Positions 25,222 to 33,141 of a DNA stretch of 64,000 nt are shown here, piece by piece. This DNA comes from Enterovibrio paralichthyis (GTDB taxonomy: Bacteria; Pseudomonadota; Gammaproteobacteria; Enterobacterales; Vibrionaceae). The notes beneath the pieces were generated by a model. It made no database searches and had not been told where the DNA came from. It was given only the letters and a program-made list of their open reading frames with translations. How positions within the stretch are numbered: position 1 is the first letter of the stretch; each line of letters opens with the position of its first letter. A program made the translations under genes and the position numbers. The stretch lies in contig NZ_JAHUTS010000013.1 of assembly GCF_019209835.1 (NCBI RefSeq), forward strand, positions 85,281 through 149,280. Reading direction: 5' to 3'.

Positions 25222-25836
25222 ATGAAAAGGGAAGAGATAACAGTGAGTGGTCAATCCGGCTTGATATACAGCAATGAGAAAAACAGCGCCAAATGGATGT
25301 TTGGCTTTGCATTTGTACTGTTCCTTCCGGTTTTATCTTTGCTCTACATGGTTTGGACATCCTGGTCCTTTGTGATTTTTGTGGCTGCGCTTGGCTTTCT
25401 GCTTATGTTTTTGGTTTTATTTTGTATTGGGAAATACCACCACAACCTTTTTCAGGCTTTGGGAGAAACGCCATTGCTACTTGAACCTGAGCACTGCGTT
25501 TGTGGTGAAAGAACCAAAGCGACAATCTTTGTTAGTCAAAGAGACTTCAGCCGAGTCAGTTCTTTGAAATTCCAGTGCATGAGGGAAGACAAATCCCAAA
25601 CCATGCCGAGAGAGGTTCTTTACGAATACCACTACACCGTCAAACCCGTCAATGAGGGTGACGGAACACGACTGGAGTTTGAAATAGAGACTCAGGAACA
25701 AGATCCGGCCACCTGTCGACTTTTCACCACTTCCGCTGTGCGAATCCGCTGGGAATTGTCCTTTGAATATGTTGAAAAAATGGAACGGGTCAGGCGCACT
25801 TGGGATGTACCGGTTGTAAGTTCCAAGGCAGCTTAA
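25222..25836 (+). CDS. Hypothetical membrane protein (204 aa)
   Basis: I do not recognise the family. Two adjacent hydrophobic segments span about residues 26-46 and 48-69 (FGFAFVLFLPVLSLLYMVW, then FVIFVAALGFLLMFLVLFCIG). A hydrophilic domain of 130 residues follows, with a beta-rich pattern (EYHYTVKPVNEGDGTRLEFEIE) and ending RTWDVPVVSSKAA. The layout resembles small DUF3592-like membrane proteins, but I cannot confirm this. The next gene, 96 bases on, is a second small two-helix membrane protein, so the pair may be co-transcribed. Confidence 0.6.
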   Translation: MKREEITVSGQSGLIYSNEKNSAKWMFGFAFVLFLPVLSLLYMVWTSWSFVIFVAALGFLLMFLVLFCIGKYHHNLFQALGETPLLLEPEHCVCGERTKATIFVSQRDFSRVSSLKFQCMREDKSQTMPREVLYEYHYTVKPVNEGDGTRLEFEIETQEQDPATCRLFTTSAVRIRWELSFEYVEKMERVRRTWDVPVVSSKAA

Positions 25837-25932
25837 TAATGGTGGGATGACAGGAAAGTCGAAATATTGGGACGAAGTCTCAGGCACTGGAAACATAGAG
25901 TTAGGTTACGTACAACCAAAAGGAATTGGGTG

Positions 25933-26178
25933 ATGGCTGCGTTTTTTATGATTGCTGGGCTGATTGGGATGTTATTCACCTGGCTGACCGGATTTATGAT
26001 GCCCTGGTCTTTCGTGACCTTTCTGGTTGTTTTTGCGGTAGCGCTCATCTGGGCACTTCGTAACACGAATGGTCAGTATGGCTCGGATGGTGGTGGCGTC
26101 TATTACAGCGATTCAGACAGTGGTTCTTCTGGCGATAGCTTTGGCGGTGGTGATTGCGGCGGCGGCGGTGGTGATTGA
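25933..26178 (+). CDS. Small membrane protein with Gly/Ser/Asp-rich tail (81 aa)
   Basis: Two hydrophobic helices (about residues 2-20 and 24-43) are followed by a tail made almost only of Gly, Ser, Asp and Tyr, ending GGGDCGGGGGD. Similar glycine-rich C-terminal tails with a single Cys or Phe are common in small inner-membrane proteins of unknown role. I chose the ATG at 25933 because AAAGGA lies about 9 bases upstream; the longer in-frame reading would have to start at TTG at 25867. The function is unknown. Confidence 0.55.
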   Translation: MAAFFMIAGLIGMLFTWLTGFMMPWSFVTFLVVFAVALIWALRNTNGQYGSDGGGVYYSDSDSGSSGDSFGGGDCGGGGGD

Positions 26179-26238
26179 GCGCACCGGAAGATGAGAAAGG
26201 AAAGTCATCCCGTATCAGATAACTTTCCCTGTTTCTTT

Positions 26239-27603
26239 TTATTTCATTGACGCAGCTCTTTCTGCCAACCTTTTCGCCGCGGCGCGGTGTTTCGCCATCA
26301 GCTCCTGCGTATCGACGTCAACCAGCTCGCCGTCAACAACTCGCCATTCTCCGTTGACCATCACTCGATCTGCACGGTGTGCACCGCAAAGTACCAGCGC
26401 GGCCAGTGGCTCGTGACTGCCGGAAAACTGAATTTCATCGAGCTTGAACATGGCAATATCGGCCAGCATGCCCTTGGCGATGGTGCCGATATCTTTGCGG
26501 CCGATGTTTCTTGCGGAGCCTTGTGTCGCCCAGCGGAAAGCATCAAGGTGGCTGACGTTGGCGGAGCCGTAACGCAGACGCTGGATATAGGTTGCCATTC
26601 TCAGTTCATTGACGAGATTCGAACCGTCGTTTGAGGCGGAACCATCAACACCGAGCCCAACAGACGCGCCGGCTTGTTCCAGTTCTAGATTCCGGCAAAT
26701 TCCAGAGGCAAGCATCATGTTCGAACTGGGGCAATGGCAAATTCCAATTCCAGCTTTTCCAAGCCGACTAATTTCCTCATCATTGAAATGAATGCCGTGT
26801 GCCAGCCAGGTTCTGTCATGCAGCCAACCTACCTCTTCCAGATAGTCAACCGGGCGATAGCCAAAGCGCTCCAGGCAGAAATTTTCTTCGTCGATGGTTT
26901 CGCAGAGGTGGGTATGGAGCATCACTTGGTGTTCTTTGGCAACGAACGCTGTCTCTTTCATTAATTCAGTCGTCACCGAGAATGGCGAGCAGGGCGCAAG
27001 GGCAATTTGGGTCATGCCGCCAAATTCAGGCTGATGGTATTCGCGGATCAAGCGAAGGCTGTCATCAATGATCGCCTGTTCGGTCTGAATGGTGAGCCTT
27101 GGCGGCAGGCCACCCTGATCTTCGCCAAGGCTCATTGAGCCCCGTGTCAGCACTGTGCGAAGCCCCAGCTTTCTGGTCGCCTCCACCTGAATATCAATAG
27201 CGTGCTCCAAACCCACAGGGATCAGGTAGTGGTGGTCGGATGCCGTGGTACAGCCGGAAAGCAGCAACTCGGCACTGGCAAGCTCTGTGCCGAGGCGCAT
27301 CATCTCCTCATCCAACCCCGCCCAAACCGGATAGAGGGCTTTGAGCCAGTGGAAAAGTTCTTTATCCAGAGCATCCGGGTAAGCGCGGGTGAGGGTTTGG
27401 TAAAAGTGGTGGTGGGCATTGATAAGACCCGGCAGCACCACATGCTCTGAGGCATCAAAGGTGTGGTCAATGGGTTGTGAGGGGGATTGGCCTTTAGCAA
27501 CTAACTCGATGATGGTGTTGCCTTGAACAACGATACCGCCGCTTGCGTCATGAACTGTGCCTGTCCAAATTGCGAGAGGGTTTTTAATCCATGTGCTTGC
27601 CAT
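26239..27603 (-). CDS. 8-oxoguanine deaminase
   Basis: This 454-residue amidohydrolase most resembles the 8-oxoguanine deaminases, which convert 8-oxoguanine to urate and ammonia. Metal ligands are visible in LPGLINAHHHFYQTLTRAYP, HTHLCETIDEE, WLAHGIHF and GVDGSASNDGSNL. The AHHHFYQ and SASND forms set it apart from the GuaD encoded at 4729-6045. Its product enters the pathway after xanthine dehydrogenase. It lies 70 bases downstream of the urate/xanthine permease gene on the same strand, so uptake and deamination may be co-expressed. Deamination of isoguanine or another purine remains possible. Confidence 0.85.
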   Translation of the reverse strand: MASTWIKNPLAIWTGTVHDASGGIVVQGNTIIELVAKGQSPSQPIDHTFDASEHVVLPGLINAHHHFYQTLTRAYPDALDKELFHWLKALYPVWAGLDEEMMRLGTELASAELLLSGCTTASDHHYLIPVGLEHAIDIQVEATRKLGLRTVLTRGSMSLGEDQGGLPPRLTIQTEQAIIDDSLRLIREYHQPEFGGMTQIALAPCSPFSVTTELMKETAFVAKEHQVMLHTHLCETIDEENFCLERFGYRPVDYLEEVGWLHDRTWLAHGIHFNDEEISRLGKAGIGICHCPSSNMMLASGICRNLELEQAGASVGLGVDGSASNDGSNLVNELRMATYIQRLRYGSANVSHLDAFRWATQGSARNIGRKDIGTIAKGMLADIAMFKLDEIQFSGSHEPLAALVLCGAHRADRVMVNGEWRVVDGELVDVDTQELMAKHRAAAKRLAERAASMK

Positions 27604-27673
27604 GTATTTGCATCCTTTGCGGGTATGAGGTTCGCCCCGGCTTTTTGATCAGCGCGGGGCGAGAGTGGAGAGG

Positions 27674-29101
27674 TTAAGGTGTCGGTTTATGGTTTGTGGA
27701 AACATCGTTTTGGCTCGAATCCCTGACAACAACAGGATCCGCCGTTTCCTCGTCCAGCGGCTGGGTGTATTCGCTGTTTCTTTCTTCTTCCTCTGCCTGA
27801 ATTTCTGCCTGAACGTCTTCCTTGGTTTTTGGCAGAATCAGGTTAAGCAAGACAGCGACGATGGTGCCGGTAGTGATGCCTGAGTGCAGTAGCTGGGCAA
27901 CATCATAGTTCAAGTGCTGGAGCAGGGAAGGTTTGATGGTCACCGCCAAACCTGCGGCGAGTGACACACAGATAACCAGCGCGTTGCGGCGCGTATCGGC
28001 GGCTCTCACCAACATGCGGATACCTGCGTAGGCGATCATTCCGAACATAATAAAGCCAACGCCACCGAGAACGGGTTTTGGCACAGTCACGGCCAGCGCG
28101 CCGAATTTCGGGAACAGGCCAGCAAGGATCAGCAATGCCCCTGTAGTGCCCACCACGAAGCGGCTCGCCACACCTGTGATACCGACAATACCTACATTTT
28201 GGCTAAACGATGCCAGCGGCGTGGCACCGAAGATAGAGCCAATCGCACTGCCGATGCCGTCACCCAATAGACCTCGTTTTAAATCTTTACCAGAAATGGT
28301 GCGGTGACAGTTGCTGGCAAGGGCAAGGAAGTCACCCGTTGCTTCGGCAATCACCACAATGTAGGCAAGAGACATGCTGATAATGGCTGGCCAGGAGAAA
28401 CTGAATCCGAATTTGAAAGGTTCTGGTGTGGCAAACCAACTGGCTTCACTGATCTGGTTCATGTCGACCATACCCATGCTGAGTGCGACCAGATAACCGC
28501 CAGCCAGACCAATCACAATGGCTGAAGCGGCCACCGAGCCTTTAGCGTAAGTTGCTACCAGCAACACCACCAGAAGGGAAATAGCCGCCAGGAAGAGTTT
28601 AGGAAGGGTCGCAAAGTTTTCGCTGCCCGCGGGCGCATCGCCCACCCAGTTCATGGCAACGGGCAGAATGGTCAAGCCGATGAGGGTGACCACCACGCCA
28701 CTGACAACGGGCGGAAACAGCTTTCGGATATGCTCCATAAAAAACGCGGAGACAATGACCAGACAAGCGCCAACCAAGGCTGCACCCATGATGCCGGAAA
28801 CGCCATCAGCCTTACCGATACCAATGGCAACGCCAAGAAACGCAAAGCTTGAGCCCATGACAACCGGGAGTCTTATCCCTACGGGCCCCAAACCGAGACA
28901 TTGCACAATGGTAATGAGTCCGGAGACGAAAAGGGCGGCATTGACCAGGATGACCACATCACCGCCTGGTAATCCGATGGCGGTGCCGACAATCAGTGGT
29001 ACCGCAATAATTCCGCCAATCGACGCAAGCATATGCTGAATAGCAAGCAGGAGTGTCTGGCCTGCAGGTGGTTTATCGTTTAGTTCATAGAGCAGTTTCA
29101 T
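27674..29101 (-). CDS. NCS2 uric acid/xanthine permease
   Basis: This 475-residue inner-membrane nucleobase transporter of the NAT/NCS2 family imports purines with protons. It has about 12-14 hydrophobic helices. The N-terminal motif QHMLASIGGIIAVPLIVG and the family signature SQNVGIVGITGVASRF are seen. The latter has the T-G form found in uric-acid carriers such as E. coli UacT rather than uracil carriers. The tail is long and acidic. The start is the ATG at 29099-29101 with AAGGAAG upstream; an earlier in-frame TTG is unlikely. It heads a unit with the 8-oxoguanine deaminase. Whether urate or xanthine is preferred cannot be told by eye. Confidence 0.88.
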   Translation of the reverse strand: MKLLYELNDKPPAGQTLLLAIQHMLASIGGIIAVPLIVGTAIGLPGGDVVILVNAALFVSGLITIVQCLGLGPVGIRLPVVMGSSFAFLGVAIGIGKADGVSGIMGAALVGACLVIVSAFFMEHIRKLFPPVVSGVVVTLIGLTILPVAMNWVGDAPAGSENFATLPKLFLAAISLLVVLLVATYAKGSVAASAIVIGLAGGYLVALSMGMVDMNQISEASWFATPEPFKFGFSFSWPAIISMSLAYIVVIAEATGDFLALASNCHRTISGKDLKRGLLGDGIGSAIGSIFGATPLASFSQNVGIVGITGVASRFVVGTTGALLILAGLFPKFGALAVTVPKPVLGGVGFIMFGMIAYAGIRMLVRAADTRRNALVICVSLAAGLAVTIKPSLLQHLNYDVAQLLHSGITTGTIVAVLLNLILPKTKEDVQAEIQAEEEERNSEYTQPLDEETADPVVVRDSSQNDVSTNHKPTP

Positions 29102-29211
29102 AACTTCTTCCTTCAAGCCGCCTTAAATCCGTGTTGTTGGCGGCGCTGGTGGTGAATGTTGAATTACCCCTTGGGACGGTTTGTGGTCCTTTAAAACTAA
29201 AAATAAAGCGA

Positions 29212-29239
29212 AAAAATAGGGACCTCTTTGGGTCCCTTG
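29212..29239 (-). terminator. Terminator after the AzgA-type permease gene
   Basis: On the minus strand AGGGACC and GGTCCCT (29218-29237) are followed by ATTTTTTCG, directly after the permease stop. Confidence 0.8.
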
Positions 29240-29243
29240 GTTG

Positions 29244-30584
29244 TTAACCGAGAATGATGAGTTTGAACACAAACAGGATGCTCAATGCATACATGGCAAT
29301 CGAGATATCGGAGAATTTTCCGGTACCCGCTTTGAGTACGGTGTAGGTGATGAAACCCAGTGCAATACCGTTAGAGATAGAGAAAGTCAGCGGCATCATC
29401 AGGGCGGTCACAGCCGCAGGAACAGAGTCTGTAAAGTCATCCCAGTTGACGTTGCGGATACTGCCCATCATGAGAAATGCCACGTAAATCAGCGCGCCGG
29501 CTGTGGCATACGCAGGGATCATACCTGCTAATGGCGCAAGGAATATGGCCGCCAAGAACAAGATGCCCACCACAATGGCTGACAGGCCGGTTCTTGCGCC
29601 GGCTGATACACCAGCGGCACTTTCTACGTAACTGGTTACCGGTGGACAGCCGAAGCAGGCACCGATCACGCTAGACAGACTGTCGGCTTTCAGGGCTTTT
29701 GGCAGACCTTCAATTTCACCGGTTTCCTTGTTTACCAGGTTTGCGCGCTCCGCCACACCCATCAGGGTGCCTGCGGTATCAAACATGTTCACAAACAGGA
29801 AGGCCAGGATGATGCTAATCATGCCGACATTCATCGCGCCTGCGATATCCATGGCTAAAAAGGTGGGGGCAATACTGGGCGGCGCAGAGAAAATGCCCTG
29901 GTATTCAAAAAGGCCAAGTCCAAGACCAATCAGGGTTACGCTGAATATGCCGATCAATACCGCGCCAAATACCTGCTTCACGGAAAGTACCGAGATAATA
30001 AAGAAACAGACTGCGGCGAGAATCGCCTGTGGCTGGGTAAAGTCACCCAAAGTCACCAGAGTGGCTGGGCTGCCAACAACAATGCCTGCGCTTTTCAGGC
30101 CGATAATGCCAAGGAAAAGGCCGACACCGGCTGTCATGGCGTAACGCAGTGAAGAGGGAATGCTATTGATGATCCATTCCCGGACCCGCGAAATGCTGAG
30201 GCCGACAAAGATAACGCCAGAGATAAACACAGCGCCGAGCGCGACCTGCCAGCTGTAACCCATTTCCCCAACCACAGTAAAGGCGAAGAAAGCGTTCAGC
30301 CCCATGCCGGGAGCAAGCCCCACCGGCCAGTTGGCAAACAGCCCCATCATCAGCGTACCAATGGCTGCACCAATGCAGGTGGCAACAAACAGCGCGCCGG
30401 GATCCATCCCAGAAGCTGACATGATATTGGGGTTCACGAAAATGATGTAAGCCATGGTGGCAAAAGTGGTGATCCCGCCAATCAGTTCGTTTTTGACCGA
30501 AGTGCCGTGTTGGCTGAGTTTAAAGTAACGTTCGAGAAAGCCACCCTTTCCTATAGGTTGCTCAACAGTGCTTTGCTTTTCCAT
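29244..30584 (-). CDS. AzgA-type guanine/hypoxanthine/adenine permease
   Basis: This 446-residue inner-membrane purine importer belongs to the second NCS2 branch (AzgA; E. coli GhxP, GhxQ and AdeP). Typical elements are the N-terminal LIGGITTFATMAYIIFVNP, GLAPGMGLNAFFAF, FVNMFDTAGTLMGVAERA, and GCPPVTSYVESAAGVSAGARTGL. It has about 12-14 helices. Substrate within adenine, guanine and hypoxanthine cannot be fixed by inspection, but next to guanine deaminase and xanthine dehydrogenase a guanine/hypoxanthine carrier is most likely. It lies 108 bases downstream of uraH on the same strand and ends at a strong terminator. Confidence 0.9.
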   Translation of the reverse strand: MEKQSTVEQPIGKGGFLERYFKLSQHGTSVKNELIGGITTFATMAYIIFVNPNIMSASGMDPGALFVATCIGAAIGTLMMGLFANWPVGLAPGMGLNAFFAFTVVGEMGYSWQVALGAVFISGVIFVGLSISRVREWIINSIPSSLRYAMTAGVGLFLGIIGLKSAGIVVGSPATLVTLGDFTQPQAILAAVCFFIISVLSVKQVFGAVLIGIFSVTLIGLGLGLFEYQGIFSAPPSIAPTFLAMDIAGAMNVGMISIILAFLFVNMFDTAGTLMGVAERANLVNKETGEIEGLPKALKADSLSSVIGACFGCPPVTSYVESAAGVSAGARTGLSAIVVGILFLAAIFLAPLAGMIPAYATAGALIYVAFLMMGSIRNVNWDDFTDSVPAAVTALMMPLTFSISNGIALGFITYTVLKAGTGKFSDISIAMYALSILFVFKLIILG

Positions 30585-30692
30585 TGTCTCATTCCTGTTG
30601 TTCGAGGATAGGCTGCGGGTTTTCCTTTCCGCAGCGTTCCGGTTTTGATTCCAGTGAACATTGTGTAAGCCACTAACATTGATTCGAGACGT

Positions 30693-31046
30693 TTAACTGC
30701 CTCTGTACGTTGAAAAGCTATAGGGCGAAACGAGCAAAGGGACATGGTAATGGGCATTGTCATCATCGATGCCAAAGCGGATTACTACATCATCAAGAAA
30801 GGGAATATCGGTAAGGGACACACCGCTCTTTTTGAAGTACTCGGCGGTGTTGAACTGGAGCTGGTATTTCCCGCGCTGGAATTCTGCACCTTCCAGAAGA
30901 GGAGAGTCGGTACGGCCATCGTGGTTAGTTGTTGTTGTCATAACATGGCTCAGCGAATTGCCATCGACTTTATACAGCGATACCTCAATGCCTGCGCCGG
31001 GCTTTCCCGAAGCGGTGTCGAGCACATGTGTTGTCAGTCTTCCCAT
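30693..31046 (-). CDS. uraH: 5-hydroxyisourate hydrolase (transthyretin-like)
   Basis: This 117-residue enzyme hydrolyses 5-hydroxyisourate, the product of urate oxidation, to OHCU. The family motifs are LTTHVLDTASGKPGAGIEV at the N-terminus (catalytic His and substrate Arg region), a central NHDGRTDSPLL, HYHVPLLVSPYSFSTY, and the exact C-terminal YRGS. No signal peptide is present, so it is cytosolic. The upstream region has a diverged operator-like ATGTACACAA (31173-31182) and a tandem GCAATTGTG repeat (31113-31130). It is divergent from puuE and probably shares control with it. Confidence 0.95.
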   Translation of the reverse strand: MGRLTTHVLDTASGKPGAGIEVSLYKVDGNSLSHVMTTTTNHDGRTDSPLLEGAEFQRGKYQLQFNTAEYFKKSGVSLTDIPFLDDVVIRFGIDDDNAHYHVPLLVSPYSFSTYRGS

Positions 31047-31172
31047 TGGCTTCCGTTCCTTATATTGCGGGTTGTTACTTTATTTATACCTTCAATCTGC
31101 CTGATTTTGAGAGCAATTGTGGCAATTGTGATCCTATGCGTTTCAACCGATGTGCACAGTTATGAATTTAAA

Positions 31173-31182
31173 ATGTACACAA
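31173..31182. promoter_or_regulatory. Weak operator-like site upstream of uraH
   Basis: ATGTACACAA has two changes from TTGTATACAA. It sits about 127 bases upstream of uraH in the uraH-puuE divergent region, where a perfect copy is also present at 31348-31357. Confidence 0.35.
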
Positions 31183-31347
31183 TATTTAATTCTTGTAAAG
31201 GTCAAAAATTGTGCAATGTTAATATTGAGAAAACGGTTAAAAGCCCATGTGGCGGGGCTCTATAGCAAGAAATAGCGATGTTCTTAGTCAGTTTTGAATG
31301 TTCTGAAACATGAAGTTGGCAACATTCTATTAACTTGTTCTTGTAAA

Positions 31348-31357
31348 TTGTATACAA
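31348..31357. promoter_or_regulatory. Operator upstream of puuE
   Basis: This is a perfect TTGTATACAA in the uraH-puuE divergent region, 128 bases before the chosen puuE start. It matches the sites at xdhA and gcl. Confidence 0.75.
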
Positions 31358-31485
31358 AGTGTAATACTAAAAATGCACTTGCCGACGATAGATAGATCAT
31401 TTGATGACCTGCGCTTTAGAAGTAGAGAAAGAAAACGGCAATGCGATATGACTTTGACGCTAGGTTTAATGACAGGAATCACGCG

Positions 31486-32424
31486 ATGAGTAGTGACTAT
31501 CCAAGGGATTTAAAAGGCTATGGTGCTCATCCTCCCCACGCAAGGTGGCCGGGAGAGGCTCGGATTGCCGTTTCTTTTGTACTCAATTATGAAGAAGGTG
31601 GCGAGCGTTGTGTCTTGCACGGTGACAGGGAATCGGAAGCATTCTTGTCTGAAATTCCCGCTGCGCAGCCGTTGGCCGGTGTTCGTCATATCAGCATGGA
31701 ATCGATTTATGAATACGGTTCGCGTGCTGGCGTGTGGCGCGTATTGCGACTGTTCCGTCACCATGAGATCCCGCTGACCATCTTTGCTGTCGGCATGGCG
31801 GCAGAGCGTTACCCGGAAGTGATTCAGGCAATGGCTGAAGAAGGCCATGAGATTTGCAGTCACGGCTACCGCTGGATTGACTATCAATACGTGCGCGAAG
31901 AAGACGAGCGCGAAGACATGCAAAAAGCCATCGACGCGATTAAGAAAGTGACCGGAGAGCGTCCGCTTGGATGGTACACCGGCAGAACCAGCCCTAACAC
32001 GCGCAGGCTGGTGGCAGAAGAAGGTGGCTTTCTCTATGACTCTGATGCCTATGATGATGACTTGCCGTACTGGCATGAAGAGGGCACAGAGCCGGGTCAT
32101 CCACAGTTGGTGATCCCTTACTCTCTGGACGCCAACGACATGCGCTTTTCGACCGTGCAGGGCTTTAACTCAGGCGAGCAATTCTTCCAGTACCTGAAAG
32201 ACAGCTTCGATGTTCTTTATGAAGAAGGGCAGGATGCGCCGAAAATGCTCTCAATTGGCCTACATTGCCGTTTGATTGGGCGTCCTGGGCGGTTAGCGGC
32301 GTTGAAGCGGTTTATTGAATACGTCAAACAACACGATAGGGTTTGGATAACCCGTCGGGTTGATATTGCCAATCACTGGCATAAGCATCATCCCCATCCA
32401 AGTATGACCAAGGAGAAGGCGTAG
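31486..32424 (+). CDS. puuE: Allantoinase PuuE (polysaccharide-deacetylase type)
   Basis: This 312-residue metal-independent allantoinase hydrolyses allantoin to allantoate. The start MSSDYPRDLKGYGAHPPHARWPG and the blocks VSFVLNYEEGGER, MESIYEYGSRAGVWR, GHEICSHGYRWIDYQ, LGWYTGRTSPNTRRLV and LSIGLHCRLIGRPGR match Pseudomonas PuuE rather than amidohydrolase-type AllB. I use the ATG at 31486, which has AGGA 8 bases upstream and gives the family N-terminus; an in-frame ATG at 31441 would add 15 residues. It leads puuE-uraD-alc-allA-puuD, and the operator at 31348 precedes it. Confidence 0.94.
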   Translation: MSSDYPRDLKGYGAHPPHARWPGEARIAVSFVLNYEEGGERCVLHGDRESEAFLSEIPAAQPLAGVRHISMESIYEYGSRAGVWRVLRLFRHHEIPLTIFAVGMAAERYPEVIQAMAEEGHEICSHGYRWIDYQYVREEDEREDMQKAIDAIKKVTGERPLGWYTGRTSPNTRRLVAEEGGFLYDSDAYDDDLPYWHEEGTEPGHPQLVIPYSLDANDMRFSTVQGFNSGEQFFQYLKDSFDVLYEEGQDAPKMLSIGLHCRLIGRPGRLAALKRFIEYVKQHDRVWITRRVDIANHWHKHHPHPSMTKEKA

Positions 32425-32426
32425 AA

Positions 32427-32942
32427 ATGGCAGTATTTTCAACGTGTCGCCCCAGCGAACTTACCAGAGAACAGTTTGTAGAAATTTTTGGTGGCGTATA
32501 TGAGCACAGTCCTTGGGTTGCTGAACTGGCGTACGAATCTGGTCTTGATGCAAAGTTCGACGATCAGGAAGCCTTGCATTCACTGATGGCAGACGTGCTT
32601 AACAATGCTGAAGATGCAGCAAAAATGCAGGTGGTTCAGGCGCACCCGGATCTGGCTGGCAGGGCGGCACAGGCGGGAGAGCTGACGGTTGAGTCCACAT
32701 CCGAACAAGCCAGTGCAGGTATTGATAAATGCACGCCGGAAGAGTTTGCCCGCTTTACCGATTTCAACGACCGCTACAAGGAGAAGTTCCGCTTCCCGTT
32801 CATCATGGCAGTGAAAGGGGCGAACCGGCACCTGATCCTGGAAGCGTTCGAAAAGCGCTTACAAAACGATGTAATAACTGAATTCGACACAGCGATTGCG
32901 GAAATTAACAAGATCGCTTTGTTCAGGCTACGTGATTTGTAG
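32427..32942 (+). CDS. uraD: OHCU decarboxylase
   Basis: This 171-residue helical enzyme decarboxylates 2-oxo-4-hydroxy-4-carboxy-5-ureidoimidazoline to S-allantoin, after UraH. Signature segments are LTREQFVEIFGGVYEHSPWVAE, QAHPDLAGRAA with the catalytic His, a Thr/Ser-rich STSEQ segment, and FNDRYKEKFRFPFIMAVKG. The ATG lies 2 bases after the puuE stop, with AAGGAGAAGG in the puuE end serving as ribosome site, so the two are coupled. Confidence 0.94.
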   Translation: MAVFSTCRPSELTREQFVEIFGGVYEHSPWVAELAYESGLDAKFDDQEALHSLMADVLNNAEDAAKMQVVQAHPDLAGRAAQAGELTVESTSEQASAGIDKCTPEEFARFTDFNDRYKEKFRFPFIMAVKGANRHLILEAFEKRLQNDVITEFDTAIAEINKIALFRLRDL

Positions 32943-32953
32943 CTGCTCTGGGT

Positions 32954-32986
32954 ACTGGACGCTTACTACTTAACAAGTCGTCCAGT
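32954..32986. repeat. Intra-operon hairpin between uraD and alc
   Basis: ACTGGACG and CGTCCAGT are separated by 17 bases containing a small inner stem. No T run follows. It lies in the 199-base gap between uraD and alc, and may be an mRNA processing or attenuation structure. Confidence 0.4.
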
Positions 32987-33141
32987 CAATTCAGCGTCTC
33001 GCAAATTGAAGCTCGCCGGAGGCTCGTTCGAAGCCCCAGCCAAAGTGAAAGGGGAAAAGACGCGACCTTTTGTATCAATAAATGCCACTGTCTGTTTGGC
33101 AGTAAGGCGTTGAGATCTCGTTGATAAAGGAAGCAATGTAA

